DNA of 13,729 nucleotides from Christensenella sp. UBA4626. GTDB taxonomy: Bacteria; Bacillota; Clostridia; Christensenellales; UBA1242. The translations under genes and the position numbers were made by a program. The DNA lies in assembly GCA_002406115.1 (NCBI GenBank), contig DHNC01000023.1, positions 1-13,729 of the forward strand, read 5' to 3'. Positions 1 to 5,356 of the stretch are shown piece by piece; the first letter of the stretch is position 1, and each line of letters begins with the position of its first letter. Under the pieces are notes generated by a model that saw only the letters and a program-made list of their open reading frames with translations, was not told where the DNA came from and did no database searches.

Positions 1-21
1 TTGGAATTTTTTAATATTTAT

Positions 22-50
22 TTGTTAAAATTATTTTTATGTGTTAGTAT
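22..50 (+). promoter_or_regulatory. Probable sigma-A-type promoter of the P-type ATPase gene
   Basis: TTGTTA at 22-27 is followed after exactly 17 bases by TAGTAT at 45-50. The three bases before the -10 are TGT, giving an extended -10 (TGn). Transcription would start near 57 and leave a leader of about 125 bases before the ATG at 185. The DNA is so AT-rich that chance matches are common, so the call rests on the spacing and the TGn together. Confidence 0.45.
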
Positions 51-99
51 TTTATATATATTTAAATGATTTAAAATTATGATTCTAAAAACGTAAATA

Positions 100-130
100 A
101 AAACAAAAATTTGTTTTCAGATTTAAAATC
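100..130. repeat. Two adjacent small palindromes in the ATPase leader
   Basis: AAAACAAA (100-107) and TTTGTTTT (110-117) form a perfect 8-bp inverted repeat with a 2-base centre. Directly after it, 120-130 reads GATTT-A-AAATC, a second 5-bp palindrome. They lie between the predicted transcription start and the ribosome-binding site. They could be an operator, a weak leader hairpin, or the remnant of a terminator for a gene outside the window. In DNA this AT-rich they could also be chance. Confidence 0.3.
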
Positions 131-174
131 AAAAGTTTTAGGTCAGTAAAAAATCGTCAAAGAGAAAACAGAAT

Positions 175-180
175 AGAGGA
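175..180 (+). promoter_or_regulatory. Ribosome-binding site of the P-type ATPase gene
   Basis: AGAGGA lies four bases before the ATG at 185-187. It is a good but not perfect Shine-Dalgarno match and supports this ATG as the start. No in-frame ATG lies upstream with a comparable site. Confidence 0.7.
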
Positions 181-184
181 AAAA

Positions 185-2584
185 ATGGCAAAGAAAAATT
201 CTTTAAAAACAAAGGCTCCAAAAAACATAACACGTTACAATCCAAAACTTGATGTGGGGCTAACAAGCGAACAAGTTAAAAAGCGAACCGAGCAAAACTT
301 GGTCAATGTTTCAAGCACAAAAACCACAAAAAGCATTTGGTCAATCATTGCAAAGAACGTATTTACATTTTTCAATTTAACCTGCCTTTTGGTTGCCATT
401 GCATTGACAATTGTTGGCGCATATTCCGACATGATGTTTATGGTTATTGTTGTTGTCAACACCACCATTGGTATCGTACAAGAAATCAAAGCCAAACGAA
501 CCATGGACAAACTTTCCCTCACCAACTCAAACTTTACAAAAGTCATCCGTGACGGCGAAGAACAAGAAATCTATAAAACCGAAGTGGTGCTGGACGATTT
601 GCTTTGCTTAAATCCAGGTATGCAAATTTCTTGCGACAGCATCGTGCAATCCGGCAATGTGGAAGTAAACGAAAGTTTGCTTACTGGCGAAAGTCAGCCT
701 GTAAAAAAATCAAAAGGTGATGCTCTGCTTGGAGGAAGTTTCATTTCAAGCGGCACTTGTATCGCAAAAGTGAACAAAATCGGTGATGAAAATTACATTG
801 CCGAACTCAGCCAAAAAGCAAAAAAATTCAAACAAGCAAAAAGCGAATTGTTGACATCTCTTAGAGCACTTATAAAAATCATCAGCATCTTTATGGTGCC
901 AATTGCAATCCTCATGGCTTACAACAACTACAAATACTACCTTGAAAACCCTGCGCAAAATTATAGCCTGCTTTATATGACAATCACAAAGACAAGTGGC
1001 TGTATCATCGCAATGATTCCTGCCGGAATGTTCTTGCTCACCTCTGTTGCTTTGGCAGTAAGCGTCATCCGCTTAGCAAAGAAAAGGACTTTGGTGCAGG
1101 ATTTGTACTGTATCGAAATGCTGGCAAGGACTGATGTCCTGTGTTTGGACAAAACTGGCACTTTGACAAATGGCTCGATGAGCGTTAAAGACATTGTTTT
1201 GCTTTCCAACCAAACTGCAAAGGACGTCGACAAAATTATTGCCTCAATGGTGAACGCTTTCCACGACGCAAATCACACTGCCCTTGCACTTAAATCATAT
1301 TGCGGAAAACCTTGCTATACAGCGGAAAAATCCGTACCATTTTCTAGCGAAAGAAAATTTATGGCGTGCAAATTCAGGTCGGTCGGCGCTTACAAATTGG
1401 GTGCATTTGAATTTGTTATGGACAAACCTTCAAACGAACTCAAAAAGACAGTGGAAAATTATGCTTTGAGTGGCTATCGTGTCTTGCTTTTGGCTGAAAG
1501 TGACGCAAATTTCACTGCTGCAAGTGCTAAGCCTGTTGCTTTGGTTTTGCTGCAAGACAACATTCGTAAAGACGCACCAAAAACCATTCAATGGTTCAAA
1601 GATAATGGTGTTGATATCAAAATTATTTCTGGCGACAATCCAATCACAGTCAGCGAAGTGGCAAGACGTGTCGGCGTCGACAATTATGACAAATATATAA
1701 GTTTGTATGGTTTAAGCAGCACCGAAGTTATGGAGGCCGCAACCAAATATTCCATTTTTGGAAGAGTTAGCCCAGAACAAAAGGCCATTTTGGTCAAAAC
1801 CTTAAAAAGCCAAGGCAAAACTGTTGCCATGACCGGCGACGGCGTGAACGACATTTTGGCACTTAAAGAAGCCGACTGTTCGATTGCAATTGCAGCGGGT
1901 AGCGACGCAGCAAGAAGCGTAAGTCAACTTGTGCTTTTGGACAGCAATTTCAGTTCTATGCCAAGCGTAGTCGCAGAGGGAAGGCGAGTTGTTAATAATG
2001 TTCAAAAATCCTCTTCTCTTTTCTTGATGAAAACCGTGTTTGCAATATCTATCGCAGTGTTTGTATTGTGCTTAAACAAAACCTATCCATTCAGCCCAAT
2101 TCAATTTACTCTGCTTGAAATTTTCGTCATAGGTTTGCCGTCATTCTTCCTTGCATTGCAGCCAAACACAAACAAAATTCAAGGCAAATTTTTGGTCAAT
2201 ATAGTAAAAAGTACTTTGCCGGCGGGCATATGTCTGATTGCATCAACAATAACAATGTACATTTATCAAATGTTTGTTGGCATTTCCACCGAAGTTTTGG
2301 TCACAATGTCATCTTTGGCTTTGTTGTGTGTCGGATTTATGGCTTTGTTCCATATGTGCAAGCCATTTAACTGGTTCAAATCTATAATGTATGTGGCTTG
2401 TTTAGCTCTCACTATCACTGCCGTAGTTGTTCTGTATGATGTGTTTAAATACGTTCACTTGTCCTACCATGACATACTGTTCCTCATCGTGGTTTGCCAA
2501 GCAAGTTATCCAGTATACTTCGTGTTAAACAAGTTGTTTGATTTACCAAGCAAAAACAAATCGGCTGAAATTGACAAATCTTAA
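185..2584 (+). CDS. Cation-translocating P-type ATPase (HAD-IC, Exp7-like group)
   Basis: This is a complete 799-residue ATP-driven cation pump of the cytoplasmic membrane. The actuator-domain loop TGES is at residues 167-170. The phosphorylated aspartate is D322 in DKTGTLT. The nucleotide-binding region has KLGAFE at 404-409, and the hinge motifs are SGDNP (482-486) and TGDGVND (550-556), so all catalytic residues are present. Hydrophobic segments fit ten helices: about 60-80, 82-99, 227-247, 267-297, and six after residue 620. Length and architecture fit the P2-like (E1-E2) family. The M6-M7 region with PSFFLALQPN recalls the Exp7-type ATPases of Firmicutes, from family memory rather than a search. 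The M4 ion-site signature reads PAGM (279-282), not the PEGL of Ca2+ pumps, so the ion cannot be assigned; Ca2+, Mn2+, Mg2+ or K+ are open. An SD AGAGGA precedes the ATG. The TAA stop overlaps the stop of the convergent gene. Confidence 0.95.
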   Translation: MAKKNSLKTKAPKNITRYNPKLDVGLTSEQVKKRTEQNLVNVSSTKTTKSIWSIIAKNVFTFFNLTCLLVAIALTIVGAYSDMMFMVIVVVNTTIGIVQEIKAKRTMDKLSLTNSNFTKVIRDGEEQEIYKTEVVLDDLLCLNPGMQISCDSIVQSGNVEVNESLLTGESQPVKKSKGDALLGGSFISSGTCIAKVNKIGDENYIAELSQKAKKFKQAKSELLTSLRALIKIISIFMVPIAILMAYNNYKYYLENPAQNYSLLYMTITKTSGCIIAMIPAGMFLLTSVALAVSVIRLAKKRTLVQDLYCIEMLARTDVLCLDKTGTLTNGSMSVKDIVLLSNQTAKDVDKIIASMVNAFHDANHTALALKSYCGKPCYTAEKSVPFSSERKFMACKFRSVGAYKLGAFEFVMDKPSNELKKTVENYALSGYRVLLLAESDANFTAASAKPVALVLLQDNIRKDAPKTIQWFKDNGVDIKIISGDNPITVSEVARRVGVDNYDKYISLYGLSSTEVMEAATKYSIFGRVSPEQKAILVKTLKSQGKTVAMTGDGVNDILALKEADCSIAIAAGSDAARSVSQLVLLDSNFSSMPSVVAEGRRVVNNVQKSSSLFLMKTVFAISIAVFVLCLNKTYPFSPIQFTLLEIFVIGLPSFFLALQPNTNKIQGKFLVNIVKSTLPAGICLIASTITMYIYQMFVGISTEVLVTMSSLALLCVGFMALFHMCKPFNWFKSIMYVACLALTITAVVVLYDVFKYVHLSYHDILFLIVVCQASYPVYFVLNKLFDLPSKNKSAEIDKS

Positions 2585-3453
2585 TTTAAAATAATATTGA
2601 CAATTTTATCTTCAACAATTTCAAATTCACAAATGCCCACCAGGGCATTTTTTTTGAACAGCACAACAACCTTTTCTCCAAACGGGAAAAACCTATCAAA
2701 TTCAGGTAAAAAGTTTTTTATGTCTTTCGCATTTTGAGGTGCAATTGATTTATCCAGCAAGTTGACGCAATAATTAAAATTTCCCGCCGCAAAACAATCC
2801 ATAAACACAAGTGCCACAAATTCTGGCTTTAAATTCATTTCAAAATCATCCAAATAAACCAAATACTTATCTGATTTCCCCTCTTTCAGGCTTAAAACTC
2901 TGCCATGATTTAAACCGTCGTGCAAATGCTTTAAAAATTGCTTTTCACCTTTTGCGGAATTGTATTCATCGAAAAAATCAGCCCAAATCAATTTATCTTT
3001 GTCAAAGCAAACCAAAAATTGCCTTGTGCCTTTGAAGTATATAAAGCAAATATCCTCGTCAACGTAAAATCGGTCAAAAGCAAGATTGTCAATTTCTATA
3101 TTTACAAGTTGTTTATCTTTAAAATTTATAATCAACTTTTTATCTATAAAGACATTGACCGGATTGTTTAAAAACTCAAAACTTCTAAAATCCTGCTCGT
3201 TGTTGAACGGAAAATTCAAAAAACATATTTTGTCCTGTTTAAAACTGATTAAATTTACATACTGATAAGTGGCAACAAACGAAAATATTTCATAAAAATT
3301 TATATCAAAATATTGCCATTGCCTGAACTTTTGTTGAAGTTCACAATTGGAAAGTTCGTCAGAAAGTTCATAAACACAATATGGCACATTCGCTTTGAGA
3401 ACTTCTTTTTGACCTTTAATCTTAAAATCAAAATTAGATACCAAATAATTCAT
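2581..3453 (-). CDS. Hypothetical Phe-rich protein, 290 residues
   Basis: I do not recognise this protein. It has no signal peptide, no clear membrane helix and no known catalytic motif. Phenylalanine is very abundant: I count 37 of 290 residues (12.8%), about three times the usual share, with eight cysteines and many short alternating hydrophobic/charged stretches. This suggests a soluble, mostly beta-strand cytoplasmic protein, possibly propeller-like or a repeated beta-sheet fold (inference). It is convergent with the ATPase and shares 4 bases with it, the two TAA stops being nested in one TTAA. It is divergent from the small coiled-coil gene across 118 bases. No Shine-Dalgarno is visible before the ATG at 3451-3453. 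The coding strand is T-rich (TTT codons), unlike the A/C-rich coding strand of the ATPase. The long uninterrupted frame with conventional composition supports a real gene. Confidence 0.8.
   Translation of the reverse strand: MNYLVSNFDFKIKGQKEVLKANVPYCVYELSDELSNCELQQKFRQWQYFDINFYEIFSFVATYQYVNLISFKQDKICFLNFPFNNEQDFRSFEFLNNPVNVFIDKKLIINFKDKQLVNIEIDNLAFDRFYVDEDICFIYFKGTRQFLVCFDKDKLIWADFFDEYNSAKGEKQFLKHLHDGLNHGRVLSLKEGKSDKYLVYLDDFEMNLKPEFVALVFMDCFAAGNFNYCVNLLDKSIAPQNAKDIKNFLPEFDRFFPFGEKVVVLFKKNALVGICEFEIVEDKIVNIILN
2631..2655 (+). terminator. Intrinsic terminator of the ATPase gene, inside the opposing gene
   Basis: AAATGCCC (2631-2638) pairs perfectly with GGGCATTT (2643-2650) across a 4-base loop ACCA. 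A run of eight T follows at 2648-2655. It lies 47 bases after the ATPase stop and within the last 25 codons of the Phe-rich gene on the other strand. The U-tract is good only in the + direction; read on the - strand the hairpin is followed by a poor tract, so it should act for the ATPase transcript only. Confidence 0.85.
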
Positions 3454-3501
3454 ATAGATATTTATGAATTAAAATAAAAAAAATTTCTGTTTCAATTTGA
3501 A

Positions 3502-3530
3502 AATATAAATTTGCACATTTTTCGACACAA
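3502..3530 (-). promoter_or_regulatory. Possible promoter of the Phe-rich gene
   Basis: On the minus strand TTGTGT (3530-3525) is followed after 17 bases by TATATT (3507-3502). Transcription would start near 3495, about 42 bases before the ATG at 3453. A second, weaker option starts at TTGAAA nearer to the gene. No Shine-Dalgarno is seen in the leader. Confidence 0.4.
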
Positions 3531-3541
3531 AAATTTATGAT
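3511..3541 (+). promoter_or_regulatory. Weak candidate promoter of the small coiled-coil gene
   Basis: TTGCAC at 3511-3516 and TATGAT at 3536-3541 are 19 bases apart, longer than the optimum. They interleave with the minus-strand promoter elements at 3502-3530, so RNA polymerase could not occupy both at once. The call is tentative because the sequence is AT-rich. Confidence 0.25.
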
Positions 3542-3554
3542 AATTGATGTCCAG

Positions 3555-3560
3555 TTGGAG
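3555..3560 (+). promoter_or_regulatory. Ribosome-binding site of the small coiled-coil gene
   Basis: TTGGAG lies 11 bases before the ATG at 3572-3574, a slightly long but usable spacing. The nearer ATG at 3568 opens only a four-codon frame (stop after TAT GAT AAA), so 3572 is the productive start. Confidence 0.55.
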
Positions 3561-3571
3561 AAAATAGATGT

Positions 3572-3835
3572 ATGATAAATGAAGATAACAAAACACCAAA
3601 TCCACCATGCAATATGTTGGTTATGCCGCCGCCAATCAGTGACGAAGATATCAACGCACTTTTTTCTGGCATCATAAATATTGTGAGAAGGAAAATCGAA
3701 CTTGAAACAAAGGCCGACATAATAAACGCCAGGTCAAACTTTGAAAAAGTTTTGAAAGAACTTAAATCTAAACAAGCCGAATGCGCAAGGCTTAAAAATG
3801 AAATTATTTATTTGAAAAATGAATTAAAAAAGTAA
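3572..3835 (+). CDS. Small coiled-coil protein, 87 residues, function unknown
   Basis: This is a short complete gene with a Shine-Dalgarno TTGGAG upstream and a TAA stop. The N-terminal 23 residues are polar and proline-rich (PNPP, PPP) and probably disordered. From about residue 28 the chain is helical. Residues 50, 53, 57, 60, 64, 67, 71, 74, 78, 81 and 85 (I, A, F, V, L, K, C, L, I, L, L) follow perfect a/d heptad spacing, so the C-terminal half should form a parallel dimeric or trimeric coiled coil. There is no membrane segment or signal peptide. It could be a small structural, division-associated or adaptor protein. It lies 197 bases before the DAC-like gene on the same strand, but that gene has its own strong promoter, so co-transcription is not required. 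I cannot name a family. Confidence 0.75.
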   Translation: MINEDNKTPNPPCNMLVMPPPISDEDINALFSGIINIVRRKIELETKADIINARSNFEKVLKELKSKQAECARLKNEIIYLKNELKK

Positions 3836-3875
3836 ACATTTTTTGAACATGAATATATTTCTTGCTGATTACAAT

Positions 3876-3900
3876 AAAACAATAAATTTTTTGTTTTTGT
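3876..3900 (+). terminator. Weak possible terminator after the coiled-coil gene
   Basis: AAAACAA (3876-3882) can pair with TTGTTTT (3891-3897) across an 8-base loop, with several T in and after the arm. The stem has only one G-C pair, so it would be a weak terminator. It is the only candidate found between 3836 and 4032. Confidence 0.25.
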
Positions 3901-3950
3901 AAAAAAAAAGACCGAAAAACATTAAAAAAACACAAAAAAGTGATAAAAAA
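3901..3950. promoter_or_regulatory. Phased A-tracts, probable curved DNA upstream of a promoter
   Basis: Five A-runs lie at 3901-3909, 3915-3919, 3924-3930, 3934-3939 and 3945-3950. Their centres are spaced about 12, 10, 9.5 and 11 bases, close to one helical turn. A T-run at 3976-3982 and an A-run at 3998-4005 continue nearly in phase (about three and two turns further on). Such arrays bend DNA and, upstream of a -35 element, often act like an UP element. The array ends about 40 bases before the -35 at 3992. Confidence 0.6.
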
Positions 3951-3991
3951 GTAAATTTGTCAAGAATTTTCAACATTTTTTTCAAATTCGT

Positions 3992-4020
3992 TTGCATAAA
4001 AAAAATAAAATTGTTATATT
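3992..4020 (+). promoter_or_regulatory. Extended -10 promoter of the DAC-like gene
   Basis: TTGCAT (3992-3997) is followed after exactly 17 bases by TATATT (4015-4020). TGT at 4012-4014 gives an extended -10. Transcription would start near 4027, only about six bases before the ATG at 4033. No Shine-Dalgarno is present, so the mRNA is predicted to be leaderless or nearly so. Confidence 0.6.
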
Positions 4021-4032
4021 CTTTTTATAAGT

Positions 4033-5205
4033 ATGAATGAGACAATTTTTTTTGACAACGCCAAGGAAAGTGTTACAAGATTTTTCGAACAAGAGTTTGA
4101 AAATTTTCCGCCGTTGTTAATGTCTCATTTTTTAAACCGATTTAACGATTTGCTGGATTATTCCGAAGAAGATTTGGATATCAAACCAAAAATAATTTTC
4201 ACCGACAATATTGATGGCTTAATCAAACTTGTGCCAAAAACAATGGCATTGACAATTTTTGAAGACAGCGAAGCCACAATGTTCAACTCCCGTCTTAAAG
4301 CGGTTTTGGCATTGGCAAGGCAAGATTGGTGTTTGTTTATCGACCTGAAAGAAGATAAAATTTCTTATGGCTTGGTGATGAGTTTTAGAAGCATTAAAGA
4401 CAAAAACTTTTTGCAAACGCTTGAAGAGTCGACCTTTTCAAAAGAGCGAACGGCAAAAATGCATTGCATAATTGCCAGACCATTGAACAGTTTTTCAATG
4501 CTGTTACACTCTATCAGTGGTGAAACTTTGACTGTCAACTTTTCTTTGGACAAATCCAAGAACAACGAATTTACAACCGAGATTAGAGAACTGGTTGATG
4601 CCACATTCAGCAAGTTGAGGACAACCCAACGCAAACTTGGCGACATGAAAAATATGTACCTCAACATTTTCACCAACGTGCTTAATGATGTTCACGGTGC
4701 ACTTTGCGTGGTTATCGACAAGGACTATGTAGATACAGGTCTTTTTGAGGACGGCATCTGGCTTAAAGAGCCTATAAATTTTAGCAAATTGTTCACCCAA
4801 AGCAAAAGTTACAGCGAAGGCAAACTGCAAGCGCACGCTGACTTGTTTATCAAAATGCTCAACTTTGACGGCATAACAATCATTGACAATTTGGGCAGAT
4901 TGCGTGCATATAATGTGTTTGTTGAACCAAACTCCAAAAAGGTTGGATACATTGTCGGTGGCGCAAGGAAAAGAGCCGCCTTCCACATTTTGAGCAGCAA
5001 ACGCAAAGGCATTGTTGGCGTATATTTCCAAAGTCACGAAGGTGAAGTTTTCTTCCAAGCAATCAAACCAGAAAGATTGCCAGCTAAAACCAAGCCAAAG
5101 CGTGAAATTAAACCTATTTTTGAAAAGCAAAAGTCAGATGATAATGTAAAAGCGGATGAAAAAACCGCCACACAAAAACCGGAAGACCAACCAAAAAGCA
5201 ATTAA
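4033..5205 (+). CDS. Protein with divergent diadenylate-cyclase-like (DisA_N) domain
   Basis: This is a complete 390-residue soluble protein with no signal peptide or membrane helix. Residues about 205-345 resemble the DAC/DisA_N fold that makes cyclic-di-AMP from two ATP. The block NFDGITIIDNLGRLRAY (277-293) corresponds to the DGA motif of the family. GGARKRAA (309-316) corresponds to GTRHRAA. FQSHEGEVFF (332-341) corresponds to the VSEETGxI strand. The metal-binding Asp (D279) and both arginines (R312, R314) are kept, but A of DGA is I281, T of TRHR is A311, and H is K313. It may be a divergent cyclase or a nucleotide-binding sensor derived from one, as in the DAC-related sensor families known from comparative genomics. 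Residues 1-200 are mixed alpha/beta (for example around 97-115) and may be a partner or sensory domain. The tail, 345-390, is Lys/Pro/Glu-rich and disordered. No Shine-Dalgarno precedes the ATG. It is convergent with the giant gene. Confidence 0.8.
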   Translation: MNETIFFDNAKESVTRFFEQEFENFPPLLMSHFLNRFNDLLDYSEEDLDIKPKIIFTDNIDGLIKLVPKTMALTIFEDSEATMFNSRLKAVLALARQDWCLFIDLKEDKISYGLVMSFRSIKDKNFLQTLEESTFSKERTAKMHCIIARPLNSFSMLLHSISGETLTVNFSLDKSKNNEFTTEIRELVDATFSKLRTTQRKLGDMKNMYLNIFTNVLNDVHGALCVVIDKDYVDTGLFEDGIWLKEPINFSKLFTQSKSYSEGKLQAHADLFIKMLNFDGITIIDNLGRLRAYNVFVEPNSKKVGYIVGGARKRAAFHILSSKRKGIVGVYFQSHEGEVFFQAIKPERLPAKTKPKREIKPIFEKQKSDDNVKADEKTATQKPEDQPKSN

Positions 5206-5226
5206 GCAAACTTAAATACATAAAAC

Positions 5227-5292
5227 AAAAAAGCCTTATCCTTTCACTCCATTTTGGGTTTACAATATGGAATGATTAGATAAGGTTTTTTT
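5227..5292. terminator. Long bidirectional hairpin terminator between convergent genes
   Basis: AAAAAAG plus CCTTATC (5227-5240) pairs with GATAAGG plus TTTTTTT (5279-5292), a 14-bp stem with one G-U pair. Inside it TCACTCCAT (5244-5252) pairs with ATGGAATGA (5267-5275) with one mismatch, so the whole element folds as one long, slightly interrupted hairpin. T-runs flank it on each strand (5286-5292 on +; 5232-5227 read as T on -). It lies 22 bases after the DAC-like stop and 65 bases after the giant gene's stop on the - strand, so it can serve both. Confidence 0.85.
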
Positions 5293-5356
5293 CTTGCCAA
5301 AGATTGGTTTAGAAGAACAAGAAATAATTTTATTTTTAATAACTTTTTTTACAAAA

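Noticed and set aside
235..1233. Several minus-strand frames of 70-103 codons under the ATPase gene
   Set aside because: They are antisense to a protein with every P-type ATPase motif; no start signals or recognisable domains.
3930..3941. CACAAAAAAGTG as an operator-like palindrome
   Set aside because: Only three paired bases at each end; better explained as part of the A-tract array.
4504..5130. A 208-codon open frame on the minus strand
   Set aside because: It lies wholly antisense to the DAC-like gene, has no ribosome-binding site and its translation has the erratic Cys/Phe/His-rich composition of a shadow frame.
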